A DNA stretch of 64,000 nt from Lachnobacterium bovis DSM 14045 (GCF_900107245.1 NZ_FNPG01000015.1:1-64000), one strand, 5' to 3'; counted from the stretch's first letter, positions 36,261 through 45,951 are shown. Notes: generated by a model not told the origin, from the letters alone. Numbers and translations: made by a program.

Positions 36261-37461
36261 ATTTTTTATAAGTTCAGTTTATAAAAATATGCTTTTTAAG
36301 AGCATAAATTCAAGATATTATAAATCATATGGAATTGGCTTTTTGGCTTTACTTGTAACTATTGTAACGTTTCTAGGAAGTGTTATTGTAAGCGGAATAA
36401 ATCATGGAAGTGAAAATCTAGTTGCTCAAATGGGTGCGGACATTATTGTCGCACCTAAGGGCACTGAAAATGATTATGAAGGAATGCTGCTTACAGCACG
36501 AAAAAGTCAGTTTTATATGGGAAGAGAGAAATTAAAACAAATAAAAAAAATAGAAGGTGTAAAATCTGTAACAGAACAAACCTTTTTAATAACATTAGAA
36601 GCATCATGTTGCGATCAGTCAGTTCAGGTGGTTGGAATTAATCCCAAAACAGATTTTACAGTTAGTCCCTGGATAAAAAATCGATCAATTATTAATTCAA
36701 AAAATCAAATCAGTTTAAAAAATCATAGCATTTTGGTTGGAAGTAAAATTGCTTTAAAGAAGAATAGATTTAAAATGTTTGGAAAAGAATACAATGTTCA
36801 ATCTAAGCTAGATGAAAGTGGAACATCCATGGACAATACAATTTATATAAATCAAAAAGATATTCCACAGTTATTAGATACAGCCAAAAAAGCCAGACAG
36901 GGTATTCTAAAACCAGTAAACAGAAATTCAATTTCAGTCGTACTTATAAAAGCTGATAATCAAAAAAATATTCAGGAAATTCAAAGCAAGTTGTCTCTGT
37001 TAAAAGGCGTGGTTCCAATAAAATCCAAAACAATTTCAGCACAATTAACAGACAAAGTAAATGATAGTTACAGATTTTTTGTGATTCTTATGTTAGTAGT
37101 ATGGATTGTATTTATCTTATTTTTCTTAATAGTGCTATATATAACAATAAATGAAAGAAAAACAGAATTCATCAATTTGAGAGTTCTTGGAATGAGTAGA
37201 AAAAATCTGATAAATTTTATACTTAAAGAAAATTGTCTTATTATTTCGGGGGCTACATTTATAGGTGAATTTTTGGTGATCCTAAGCTATGTTTTGTTTA
37301 ATAAAGCAATATACATGAGTATAAATATGCCATTTATGGTTTGTAATGCTAAAGAATTAATTTTACATGGGCTTGTAAGTGCTGTTATTTTGATAGGATT
37401 TAGTTTATTATGTGTCAGAGTATTACTTAATGGAGTTTGCAAGGAGAATATTTATGAGTGA
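36244..37461 (+). CDS. FtsX-like ABC transporter permease
   Basis: A permease of 405 aa with the MacB/FtsX layout: one N-terminal membrane helix (FLALLVTIVTFLGSVIVSG), a large extracytoplasmic domain (about 45-270, including GADIIVAPKGTENDYEG) and three C-terminal helices (VWIVFILFFLIVLYI, FIGEFLVILSYVLF, VSAVILIGFSLLCV) with the INERKTEFINLRVLGMSRKN coupling segment. Such transporters act as mechanotransmitters or exporters. With its ATPase and DUF4418 partner it may export a product or stress agent of the sulfur pathway; this is inference from position. Confidence 0.8.
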   Translation: MKHINKFFISSVYKNMLFKSINSRYYKSYGIGFLALLVTIVTFLGSVIVSGINHGSENLVAQMGADIIVAPKGTENDYEGMLLTARKSQFYMGREKLKQIKKIEGVKSVTEQTFLITLEASCCDQSVQVVGINPKTDFTVSPWIKNRSIINSKNQISLKNHSILVGSKIALKKNRFKMFGKEYNVQSKLDESGTSMDNTIYINQKDIPQLLDTAKKARQGILKPVNRNSISVVLIKADNQKNIQEIQSKLSLLKGVVPIKSKTISAQLTDKVNDSYRFFVILMLVVWIVFILFFLIVLYITINERKTEFINLRVLGMSRKNLINFILKENCLIISGATFIGEFLVILSYVLFNKAIYMSINMPFMVCNAKELILHGLVSAVILIGFSLLCVRVLLNGVCKENIYE

Positions 37462-38149
37462 AAGCAATGAGAAAAAAAATAAAAATCATAGATTAATTGT
37501 ACATGAAGTATCTAAATTTTATAGTGGGAAAAGCAGAAAATTTAAGGTGTTAGATCACAAGAGTTTTATGTTTCAGACTGGTGAATTTTACACAATTATG
37601 GGAGAAAGTGGAGTCGGAAAAAGTACATTGTTGAACATAATTGCAACTCTTTTGCCTGCTAGTTCGGGAAAAATTTTGTTGGATGATTTAGAAATTAGCA
37701 ATATGTCAGAGCTTGAAAAATCCAATTTTAGGAATAAATATTTCGGAATTGTTACGCAAGAGTCTAATCTGGTGAGTTATCTAACATTAGAAGAAAATAT
37801 GTTTCTGGCTTTAGAATTATGTGGGAAAAATACAGAGTCAAGAGCAACTGTTGAAAAATACCTTAAAAGATTAAATTTGCTTCATCTAAAAGATGAATAT
37901 CCTAAAAATCTTTCAAGTGGAGAAATAAAAAGATCAGCAATAGCTAGAGCACTTGTAAAGGAATCTAATTTTTTATTGCTTGACGAACCAACAGCTAACC
38001 TAGATAGTAAGAATACAAAAGTTGTGTTACAACTTTTGAGAGAAAAAGCAAATGAAGGTATAGGCGTTATAATTACAACGCATGAAAAAGAAGCAGTTGA
38101 GTATGCAGATCAAAAAATATATCTTGATTTTTGTGAAAATGCGCGATAA
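37454..38149 (+). CDS. ABC transporter ATPase, MacB/LolD type
   Basis: An ATPase of 231 aa: Walker A GESGVGKST, Q loop TQESNLVSYL, signature LSSGEIKRSAIARAL (variant, with LSSGE in place of LSGGQ), Walker B FLLLDEPTANLD and H loop TTHEKEA. It partners the FtsX-like permease. The start ATG 37454 is set by AAGGAG just upstream and overlaps the permease gene by 8 bp; an upstream in-frame ATG at 37412 is deep in the permease gene. Confidence 0.85.
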   Translation: MSESNEKKNKNHRLIVHEVSKFYSGKSRKFKVLDHKSFMFQTGEFYTIMGESGVGKSTLLNIIATLLPASSGKILLDDLEISNMSELEKSNFRNKYFGIVTQESNLVSYLTLEENMFLALELCGKNTESRATVEKYLKRLNLLHLKDEYPKNLSSGEIKRSAIARALVKESNFLLLDEPTANLDSKNTKVVLQLLREKANEGIGVIITTHEKEAVEYADQKIYLDFCENAR

Positions 38150-38183
38150 GAAAAACTTATCACAAACAATAAGAATTAAACAA

Positions 38184-38212
38184 TTTTCTATTCCCTACTA
38201 CAGTGGTATGAT
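38184..38212 (+). promoter_or_regulatory. Extended -10 promoter with CCTACT-type inverted repeat before cysK
   Basis: TGG-TATGAT at 38204-38212 with a weak -35. The spacer carries ATTCCCTACT-AC-AGTGGTAT, an imperfect inverted repeat like those bound by Rrf2-family regulators (IscR, CymR). CymR controls cysteine synthesis in other Firmicutes, so sulfur-dependent control is possible. Confidence 0.4.
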
Positions 38213-38322
38213 ATTAACAACTCAAAAAGAAGTAATAAAAAAACACAAGAAAAATAAGAACTTTGTGTAAAAGAACTTCACAAAAAAAGAAAAATAAAAG
38301 GCAAAACAAGGAGGATAAAGTC

Positions 38323-39258
38323 ATGGGAAAAATAGTAGAAAGCGCATTAGAATTAATTGGTGGAACACCACTTTTAAAATTAAACGGATATTCAAAAAAG
38401 AGAGATATCACTTCAGCAACAGTACTTGCTAAGTTAGAGTATTTAAATCCAGCAGGATCTGTAAAAGATAGAATTGCATTAGCAATGATTGAAGATGCAG
38501 AAAAGAGCGGAGTGTTAAAACCAGGAGCAACAATCATTGAACCAACAAGTGGTAATACAGGTATCGGTTTAGCAGCAGTTGCAGCAGCAAAAGGATACAA
38601 AGCTATTCTTACATTACCGGATACAATGAGTGTTGAAAGAAGAAACCTTTTAAAGGCGTATGGTGCTGAACTTGTTTTAACAGAAGGTGCTAAAGGAATG
38701 AAAGGTGCAATTGCAAGAGCTGAAGAATTAAATAAAGAAATTCCTAATTCAATTATTTTAGGTCAATTTGTAAATAAAGCAAATCCAAAAGCTCATAAAG
38801 AGACAACAGGTCCAGAAATTTGGGAGCAGACAGATGGAAAAGTTGATATTTTCATTGCAGGCGTTGGTACAGGCGGAACAATTACAGGTGTTGGCGAATA
38901 TCTTAAAGAAAAAAATCCAAACATTAAAATCGTAGCAGTTGAACCAGCAACAAGTGCTGTATTATCAACAGGAAAACCTGGAGCACATAAGATTCAAGGT
39001 ATCGGTGCAGGATTTGTTCCAGATGTTTTAAATACACAGATTTATGATGAAATTATTCCAATTGAAAATGAAGATGCTTTCGCAGAAGGAAGAGCTTTTG
39101 CAACAGCAGAAGGAATTCTAGTAGGTATTTCATCAGGAGCAGCATTAAAAGCCGCTGAAATTTTAGCAAAACGAGAAGAAAATAAAGGTAAAGTTATTGT
39201 AGCATTGTTACCAGATTCAGGTGACAGATATCTTTCAACACCTTTATTTAATGACTAA
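38323..39258 (+). CDS. cysK: Cysteine synthase A (O-acetylserine sulfhydrylase)
   Basis: A fold-type II PLP enzyme of 311 aa joining sulfide to O-acetylserine. It has PLP lysine K48 in NPAGSVKDR, the substrate loop [12 protein letters not shown], the [14 protein letters not shown] phosphate loop and the C-terminal [11 protein letters not shown] and [12 protein letters not shown] motifs. All are canonical CysK features and the length is normal. Start 38323 follows AAGGAGG, and the in-frame region upstream to 38263 lacks a ribosome binding site. It is the first gene of the nitrogenase-like core and would capture sulfide. Confidence 0.92.
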   Translation: MGKIVESALELIGGTPLLKLNGYSKKRDITSATVLAKLEYLNPAGSVKDRIALAMIEDAEKSGVLKPGATIIEPTSGNTGIGLAAVAAAKGYKAILTLPDTMSVERRNLLKAYGAELVLTEGAKGMKGAIARAEELNKEIPNSIILGQFVNKANPKAHKETTGPEIWEQTDGKVDIFIAGVGTGGTITGVGEYLKEKNPNIKIVAVEPATSAVLSTGKPGAHKIQGIGAGFVPDVLNTQIYDEIIPIENEDAFAEGRAFATAEGILVGISSGAALKAAEILAKREENKGKVIVALLPDSGDRYLSTPLFND

Positions 39259-39312
39259 TATAGTATGATATAAAACAACTATCCAAAATTTTAAACAACA
39301 AAAGGAGTAGAG

Positions 39313-40188
39313 ATGAGTAGTAATTCATATAAAAATCTTCAAAATTCTCATCCTTGCTTCGGAGGTCAAAAAAACAATGCAGGTCGCATCCACTTACCGG
39401 TTTCTCCCGGATGTAATATAGCATGTAAGTTCTGCGACAGGACTATAAATGATGTGGATGAGCGACCTGGTGTGACTTCCAAAATCCTTCAACCAGAGGA
39501 GTGTGTTGAGGTCTTAGAAAAAGCTCTTAAGATATGTCCTAGTATAAAAGTGGCTGGAATAGCTGGACCAGGTGATACACTTGCGACGGATAACGCAATT
39601 AGAACATTCGAAATAATAAAAGAAAAATTTCCTAAGTTAATAAAATGTATGAGTACGAATGGCTTACTGCTAAATGAACGTGCAGAGGAATTAATAAAAG
39701 TTGGAGTGGATTCATTAACTGTAACTGTAAACGCAGTGGATCCAGAAATTGAAAGCAAACTTAATTCCTATATCATTTATCATGGGAAAAAAATAGAGGG
39801 AATAGAAGCAGCAGAGATTCTGATTAAAAATCAATTAGAGGGAATAAAGAAGATAGCAAAAGCAGGCATAACAATAAAAGTGAATACTGTATTAGTGCCT
39901 GAAATTAATGGAAATCACATAGAGGAGATCGCAAAAACAGTCAAAGAAGCAGGAGCAAGCATCTATAATATTATACCGCTTATACCACAATACCAATTGA
40001 AAGATTGTGAGGCACCAACTTGTCCGCAGATAGATGAAGCGAGAACAAGAGCTTCAAAATATATAGATGTTTTTAGACATTGTCAAAGATGTCGTGCAGA
40101 TGCAGTCGGGATTCCTGGCAAATCTGAATATGGAGATCAAATATATCAAAGAAGATTAAGAATCAAGGAGACCTTTTCACATGGATAA
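39313..40188 (+). CDS. nifB: NifB-type radical SAM cofactor maturase (no fused NifX domain)
   Basis: A radical SAM protein of 291 aa with NifB hallmarks: HPCF (13-16), radical SAM cluster C34-x3-C38-x2-C41 in SPGCNIACKFCDR, DERPGVTS, AGIAGPGDTLA, MSTNGLLL, and a C-terminal CQRCRADAVG. NifB builds the carbide-containing NifB-co (L-cluster), the precursor of nitrogenase-type cofactors. Its presence implies that the NifD/K-like proteins may carry a complex Fe-S cofactor rather than only a simple cluster. It overlaps the next gene, a NifX-like protein, by 8 bp. The short form resembles archaeal and clostridial NifB. Confidence 0.9.
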   Translation: MSSNSYKNLQNSHPCFGGQKNNAGRIHLPVSPGCNIACKFCDRTINDVDERPGVTSKILQPEECVEVLEKALKICPSIKVAGIAGPGDTLATDNAIRTFEIIKEKFPKLIKCMSTNGLLLNERAEELIKVGVDSLTVTVNAVDPEIESKLNSYIIYHGKKIEGIEAAEILIKNQLEGIKKIAKAGITIKVNTVLVPEINGNHIEEIAKTVKEAGASIYNIIPLIPQYQLKDCEAPTCPQIDEARTRASKYIDVFRHCQRCRADAVGIPGKSEYGDQIYQRRLRIKETFSHG

Positions 40189-40549
40189 AAAAGAAGATGA
40201 GAAGTACTTAGTAGCCGTGGCAACTAGTGACGGTATATTAGTTGACAATCATTTTGGACGAGCAAAAACATTTTATATTTACCAGATAGAAAATGATTTT
40301 GATATAAAAGAAGTAGAATACAGAAACGTATCTGCTGTGTGTGAAGGCGGAAGCCATGATACAGAAAAACTTATAGAAAATATTAAAAATCTTTCGGATT
40401 GTAGATATCTTTTAGTAAGTAAAATAGGGGATGTAGCTTTAAATATTGCAAAAAGCTATGGAATCACTCCTATTGAAATTCCAGGAAAGATAGAAGACTC
40501 GATTGAAGAATTAATAAAATTTAAAAAAATACAGGATCTTTTTCGTTGA
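40181..40549 (+). CDS. NifX/NafY-type cofactor-binding protein
   Basis: A protein of 122 aa with the dinitrogenase iron-molybdenum cofactor biosynthesis fold (Pfam Nitro_FeMo-Co): LVAVATSDGILVDNHFGRAKTFYIYQI, CEGGSHD, and SKIGDVALNIAKSYGITPIEI. Members carry NifB-co or related clusters between maturase and enzyme, and in many nif systems are fused to NifB; here it is separate and translationally coupled to it. It probably shuttles the cluster made by NifB. No NifE or NifN scaffold gene follows. Confidence 0.85.
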   Translation: MDKKEDEKYLVAVATSDGILVDNHFGRAKTFYIYQIENDFDIKEVEYRNVSAVCEGGSHDTEKLIENIKNLSDCRYLLVSKIGDVALNIAKSYGITPIEIPGKIEDSIEELIKFKKIQDLFR

Positions 40550-40581
40550 TAAAAGATGTTAAATTCTAAAAAACAATTAAA

Positions 40582-40599
40582 AGGGCATTATATATGCCT
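40582..40599 (+). repeat. Small hairpin before the nifH-like gene
   Basis: GGCAT/ATGCC (40584-40588, 40594-40598) with a 5-base AT loop in the 103-bp gap between the NifX-like and NifH genes. It has no T run, so it may stabilise mRNA. Confidence 0.35.
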
Positions 40600-40634
40600 A
40601 CAGAGAAACATAAAGAATATTAAAAAAAATTTAG

Positions 40635-41501
<867 letters not shown>

Positions 41502-41543
41502 GTGATTAGTTTTTATTAGGTTTTTTAAGAAAGGGATATGAGT

Positions 41544-42530
41544 ATGGGAAAAATTAATAAATCAATAACAGAATTAGTTGGTAAGACACCTATTTTAGAG
41601 TTGACAAATTATGAAAAAAAGCATGATTTAAAAGCAAAAATTTTAGTAAAATTAGAATATTTCAATCCAAACCAGAGTATAAAAGATAGAATTGCACTTT
41701 CGATGATAGAAGATGCAGAAAAGAAAGGGTTATTAAAACCAGGTTATACAATTGTTGAAACAACAAGTGGCAATACAGGTATTGGATTAGCAGCTATTGC
41801 GGCTTCAAAGGGCTATAAATTTAGAGTTTATGTACAGGATAATGTAAGTAAAGAAAGATTCCAAGTTATTAAAGCCTTTGGTGGAGAAACGATAAAATTA
41901 TCAGAAAATCCAGTTATTAAAGAAGTGCTTGAAAAAACAAACGGAGATTTTGTAGCAGCTATTGCGGAATTAAGAGAGAAAGTTTTATCAAAAGAGGAGA
42001 ATATCTATTTTGTTGATCAAACAGCAAATCCAGCAAATCCAGCAATTCATGAACAAACAACTGGTCCTGAAATATGGGAAGATACTGATGGAAATGTAGA
42101 CATATTGGTTGCTAACGTAGGAACAGGTGGAACAGTATCGGGAACAGGAAGGTTTTTAAAGAAACAAAATCCTAATATCAAAGTTGTTGCAATTCAACCG
42201 GGACCAAATTCATTACCAAGTGATGAAAATCCAAGTCCAGAGGAAATAACAGGTGTACATCCATTTGAAGGAGTGCCTGTTGAAAGAGTTCCAGCGACTA
42301 TGGATTTGAGCATATATGATGAAAAATATGAAGTAGAGACATCAGAAGCTTTCCAGGCAGCAAGAGAAGTTGCAAAATCAGACGGAATTTTAATAGGTAC
42401 TTCATCAGGAGCCGCTATATATGCAGCAACTCAAATCGCAAAAAGAGAAGAAAATGCTGGAAAAACTATTGTTGCAGTGTTGCCAGATACAGGACTTCGT
42501 TATCTTTCAACACCATTATTCGAAGAGTAG
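41544..42530 (+). CDS. Second cysteine-synthase family enzyme, embedded between nifH and nifD
   Basis: A fold-type II PLP enzyme of 328 aa, clearly paralogous to the cysK at 38323 (MGKI start, [47 protein letters not shown]) with PLP lysine K47 in NPNQSIKDR. It has two extra segments: about 12 residues near 145-160 and about 12 near 220-235 (GPNSLPSDENPSPEEITG). These may alter the substrate, for example another thiol or another activated serine/homoserine. Its place inside the nitrogenase-like operon suggests it uses the sulfur product. ATG 41544 aligns with the paralog; ATG 41538 is an alternative. Confidence 0.85.
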   Translation: MGKINKSITELVGKTPILELTNYEKKHDLKAKILVKLEYFNPNQSIKDRIALSMIEDAEKKGLLKPGYTIVETTSGNTGIGLAAIAASKGYKFRVYVQDNVSKERFQVIKAFGGETIKLSENPVIKEVLEKTNGDFVAAIAELREKVLSKEENIYFVDQTANPANPAIHEQTTGPEIWEDTDGNVDILVANVGTGGTVSGTGRFLKKQNPNIKVVAIQPGPNSLPSDENPSPEEITGVHPFEGVPVERVPATMDLSIYDEKYEVETSEAFQAAREVAKSDGILIGTSSGAAIYAATQIAKREENAGKTIVAVLPDTGLRYLSTPLFEE

Positions 42531-42579
42531 GAGAAGATTAAAAAGAGTTTAGAAAGAAAAACAAGAAAAGGAGAAAGAA

Positions 42580-44046
42580 ATGTCAGTTAATTTAAATAAT
42601 TCCAACTTGGCAACTCGTGAAAATCGAATTGGATCAATCACTGGATATGTTGGAACTTTAAAAGATTTAGCTAGCAAGAGTGAATGCGGAACACTAAAAG
42701 GATGTTCGAGATGTTTTTCTCAGTCAAGTACATGTTTATCAATGTGTGGTTTGTCACAGCTAGCAGGAATCAGAGATGTTGCAATTATTCATCATGGACC
42801 AGCAGGATGTTCGGTTACATCAGCAGGCTCATATTATATGTCAAAAGTTATGTCCAAAAAACGTAACGTAACAAGTAACACTGTTTATGTAGGAACAGAT
42901 ATGAATGAAAATGACACAATTTTTGGTTCAACAAGAGTTCTAAAAGATGTTATTTTAAAAGTAAATGAGAGATATTCACCAAAGGCAATTTTTGTTTCAA
43001 GTTCTTGTGCAACAGGAATAATCGGAGAAGATATCGATAGCATAGTTGATGAAGTAAAAGAAGAAATCTCGGTTCCTATTGTGGCCGTTCATTGTGAAGG
43101 CTTTAAATCAAGGATATGGGCAACAGGTTTTGATATTTCAGATCATGCGGTTTTACAGGCAATTGTACAGCCACCACGTGAAAATGCAAAAACAAATAAA
43201 ATTGCATTTAAAAACTTCTTTGAAAGCGCAAGACCAGAAATTATCGAGATGTTTAAAAAATTCGACCTAGATCCAATCTTCTTATATTGTAATTCTACAG
43301 TCGAAGAATTATCACATTTATCAGAGTGCATAGCAACAACATGTATCTGTGGTACCTTAGGAAACTACCTTGGTAATGCATTGGAAGAAAAATATAACGT
43401 TCCATATGTAAGAAGTATCAATCAGTGTGGTATTAAAGGCTTTGAAACATGGCTTCGAGAAATTGGAAAAGTAACAAATCGAAGCGAGGTTATCGAAGAA
43501 TACATAAAAGAGCAAAGAGAAATATATCTTCCACAAATAGAAGAAGTGAAAAAAGAATTACAAGGGTTGACAGCAGTACTTGGAATGGGACCAGGTTATA
43601 CATTTGAAGTGACTCGTGTTTTAAATGAGCTTGGAATCAAGGTTGTTTGGGCATTGGCTTGGCATTATGATAAAAAATATGAAAATGGTGATGTCCCACC
43701 ATCAATGAAATATTTGCTAGATAACGACATTGATTTTGAAACAAGCGTAGCGGACCAACAAAATTATGAAGTAATGAATATTTTAAATAAATATCAGCCA
43801 GATATGTACTTGTCTCGTCATCCAGGTTCAACAGTTTGGGCAATCAAGAACGGTACACCAGTTGTTTTCGTTGCAGATGAATATACAATGTTTGGATACA
43901 AACATACTCTAGAGTTTGCAAAATCAATCTTAGATGCTACAAGAAACAGAAATTTTGAGCAGAACCTGGCAAAAAGAAGCAAACTTCCATATACAAAGTG
44001 GTGGTACGAACAAAACGTAGATGCATTTTTAGAGGAGGCTAAGTAA
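42580..44046 (+). CDS. NifD-like (alpha) subunit of a nitrogenase-like reductase
   Basis: A protein of 488 aa of the nitrogenase component 1 alpha type. P-cluster-type cysteines are C52 (or C56), C77 in HHGPAGC and C143 in SSSCATGIIGED. C283 (SINQCGIKGF) sits where NifD has its single cysteine ligand to the active-site cofactor (C275 in Azotobacter). In the C-terminal segment GTPVVFVADEY, alanine aligns with the NifD cofactor histidine (H442), so the second ligand appears lost or moved. It is unlike true NifD in length and motifs, and also unlike BchN or NflD in having a full cysteine set. It ends with a 1-bp overlap with the NifK-like gene. Confidence 0.85.
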   Translation: MSVNLNNSNLATRENRIGSITGYVGTLKDLASKSECGTLKGCSRCFSQSSTCLSMCGLSQLAGIRDVAIIHHGPAGCSVTSAGSYYMSKVMSKKRNVTSNTVYVGTDMNENDTIFGSTRVLKDVILKVNERYSPKAIFVSSSCATGIIGEDIDSIVDEVKEEISVPIVAVHCEGFKSRIWATGFDISDHAVLQAIVQPPRENAKTNKIAFKNFFESARPEIIEMFKKFDLDPIFLYCNSTVEELSHLSECIATTCICGTLGNYLGNALEEKYNVPYVRSINQCGIKGFETWLREIGKVTNRSEVIEEYIKEQREIYLPQIEEVKKELQGLTAVLGMGPGYTFEVTRVLNELGIKVVWALAWHYDKKYENGDVPPSMKYLLDNDIDFETSVADQQNYEVMNILNKYQPDMYLSRHPGSTVWAIKNGTPVVFVADEYTMFGYKHTLEFAKSILDATRNRNFEQNLAKRSKLPYTKWWYEQNVDAFLEEAK

Positions 44047-45344
44047 TGGCAAAATTATTAGATAAACAAAGATACAAATGTGCCTTAGGTGCTATGCAAT
44101 CTGTCCAGGCAATTGAACGTGCGCTTCCTATTCTACACTCTGGACCAGGATGTGCTCAAAAACTATCGGAGCAGATTGGTAGTTCGGGCTATTTTTCACC
44201 AAACATTTTTCCTTGTACAAGTATAAACGAAAAAGACGTAGTTTTTGGAGGAGTAAAAAAATTAAATTCAACAATTGAAAAATCATTAAAAGTTATAGAT
44301 GCCGATATGTATGTGGTTTTAACAGGATGTATTCCTGAAATTGTAGGAGACGACTCGGGAGAAGTTGTTTCTAGATTTAATGAAGAAGAAAAACCAGTTT
44401 TATATGTTCCAACAGCTGGTTTTAAGGGGAATAATTATAAGGGACATGAACAGGTTGTTGATTCGATAATTGATCAGTTTTTAGAAAAATCTGAAGAGAA
44501 GGAAGCGGGGCTAGTAAATATTTGGGCAGATGTGCCTTATCAGGATTTATTCTGGCTTGGAAACTTGAGAGAGTTAGAAAATCTTGTCAGAGAATTAGGG
44601 CTTAAACCAAATACAATTTTTGGTTACAAACGAGGAATTGAAAATATTAAGAAGATACCAAAAGCACAGTTTAATTTATTGGTTTCTCCATGGGTTGGAC
44701 TTTCAAATGTCAAAAAGATGGAAAGAAAACTTGGTATTCCATATTTACACTTGAAAACATTACCAATCGGTGCCACTGAAACAAGTAAATTTTTAAGAGA
44801 AGTCGGAGAATTTGCAGGTGTTTCAAAAGAAAAAATTGAATCAGTTATAAAAGAAAATGAAGATTATTATTATTATCTTATTGAAAGATATGCTGATTTA
44901 TTTCTTGAAAACAGAGTAATTAACAAACAGTTTTCAGTAATTGCTGATGCACAGTATTCACTAGGAATTACAAAATTTTTAGTAAACGATATCGGACTTA
45001 TTCCTGCAAAACAGTTTGTTGTTGATGATACACCTAAAAAATATAGAAAAGAAATTGAGGAGGAGTTTAAAAACCTAAATTATGGAATTAAGGCTGAGGC
45101 TTCATTTGAAACTGATGGATATTTAATTCATGAGGAAATAAAAAAACATGATTACCATGGCTATCCATTAATTCTAGGTGGATATTATGAAAAAGAGTTG
45201 ACGGAAGATTTAAAGGGAAACTTCTTAAATATTTCATGGCCAGTTCAGGATAAGGTAGTATTTGACAGTTCGTATGTTGGGTATCGTGGCGGTATTAAGT
45301 TGTTAGAAGATATTTACACAGTAGCTGTACAGCGTTTTAACTAG
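44046..45344 (+). CDS. NifK-like (beta) subunit of a nitrogenase-like reductase
   Basis: A protein of 432 aa with the three P-cluster cysteines of NifK at matching spacing: C12 (YKCALGA), C36 (HSGPGC) and C95 (LTGCIPEIVGDD). It lacks the long N-terminal extension of molybdenum NifK, as in vanadium/iron-only and nitrogenase-like proteins. It would form an alpha2beta2 core with the upstream NifD-like protein. Stop and start share one base (TAATG), and GAGGAGG lies just upstream, so the two are translationally coupled in equal amounts. Confidence 0.87.
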   Translation: MAKLLDKQRYKCALGAMQSVQAIERALPILHSGPGCAQKLSEQIGSSGYFSPNIFPCTSINEKDVVFGGVKKLNSTIEKSLKVIDADMYVVLTGCIPEIVGDDSGEVVSRFNEEEKPVLYVPTAGFKGNNYKGHEQVVDSIIDQFLEKSEEKEAGLVNIWADVPYQDLFWLGNLRELENLVRELGLKPNTIFGYKRGIENIKKIPKAQFNLLVSPWVGLSNVKKMERKLGIPYLHLKTLPIGATETSKFLREVGEFAGVSKEKIESVIKENEDYYYYLIERYADLFLENRVINKQFSVIADAQYSLGITKFLVNDIGLIPAKQFVVDDTPKKYRKEIEEEFKNLNYGIKAEASFETDGYLIHEEIKKHDYHGYPLILGGYYEKELTEDLKGNFLNISWPVQDKVVFDSSYVGYRGGIKLLEDIYTVAVQRFN

Positions 45345-45371
45345 AAATGTTGATTTTTAATAATTGTTTCT

Positions 45372-45438
45372 GTTGGTAGAGCACTTGTAACTTATAGAGT
45401 TTTTGTTGTTGGTAACTACTTGTACAGCTACCAACAAC
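45372..45438 (+). promoter_or_regulatory. Leader with two mutually exclusive hairpins
   Basis: GTTGTTGGTA (45405-45414) pairs perfectly with TACCAACAAC (45429-45438). An upstream copy GTTGGTAG (45372-45379) can instead pair with CTACCAAC (45428-45435). The two cannot form together. There is no T run, and the element lies 34 bp before the second NifX-like start, so it could control translation or processing. Confidence 0.45.
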
Positions 45439-45471
45439 ATAAAGAAGGAATCTTTAGGAGAAATAAATAGT

Positions 45472-45897
45472 ATGTCATATAAAATTGCGATTGGCTCTTC
45501 AGACGGTGTTAACATAGATTTGAAATTTGGAGAGGTAAGCGAATTTCTAATCTATGAAGTAGAGGGCATAAATTATAAACTAATTGAAAAAAGAAAAAGA
45601 GCATTTAAAGAAAACAATGCTGTGTCAGGAGATACATTTGAAAGTTCGTGTGATAGTGGTTGTTGTAAAAACGGAAACAGAAAGAAATGTCAGGGGCCTA
45701 AAGACATTACTTCGACAATTGAAGTAATTAAAGATTGTAGATGTATTTTATGTAAAAAAGTAGGCTTCCAAGCACAAAAACAGTTTGAAAAAAAGCTGAT
45801 AACTGTATTTGATATAGAATATCCAATCAATCAAGCTTTAAAAAGAATAGTTTTTTATTATAATTCAATAGATAATAATAGAAGTTGGCATTTATAA
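45472..45897 (+). CDS. NifX-like protein with cysteine-rich insert
   Basis: A protein of 141 aa with the same fold as the first NifX-like protein (YKIAIGSSDGVNIDLKFGEVSEFLIYEV; CKKVGFQAQKQFEKKLITVFDIE), but with an insert rich in cysteine and lysine (SSCDSGCCKNGNRKKCQG...CRCILC, about eight cysteines), which could bind an Fe-S or other metal cluster. ATG 45472 follows AGGAG, and the in-frame region upstream to 45403 overlaps the leader hairpin. It is a probable cofactor carrier or insertase for the NifDK-like enzyme. Confidence 0.75.
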   Translation: MSYKIAIGSSDGVNIDLKFGEVSEFLIYEVEGINYKLIEKRKRAFKENNAVSGDTFESSCDSGCCKNGNRKKCQGPKDITSTIEVIKDCRCILCKKVGFQAQKQFEKKLITVFDIEYPINQALKRIVFYYNSIDNNRSWHL

Positions 45898-45951
45898 CAA
45901 AATGTTTCAAGTAAGAAAATAATATTTTGTGTTGTTATCCCAAAAAAGTTG

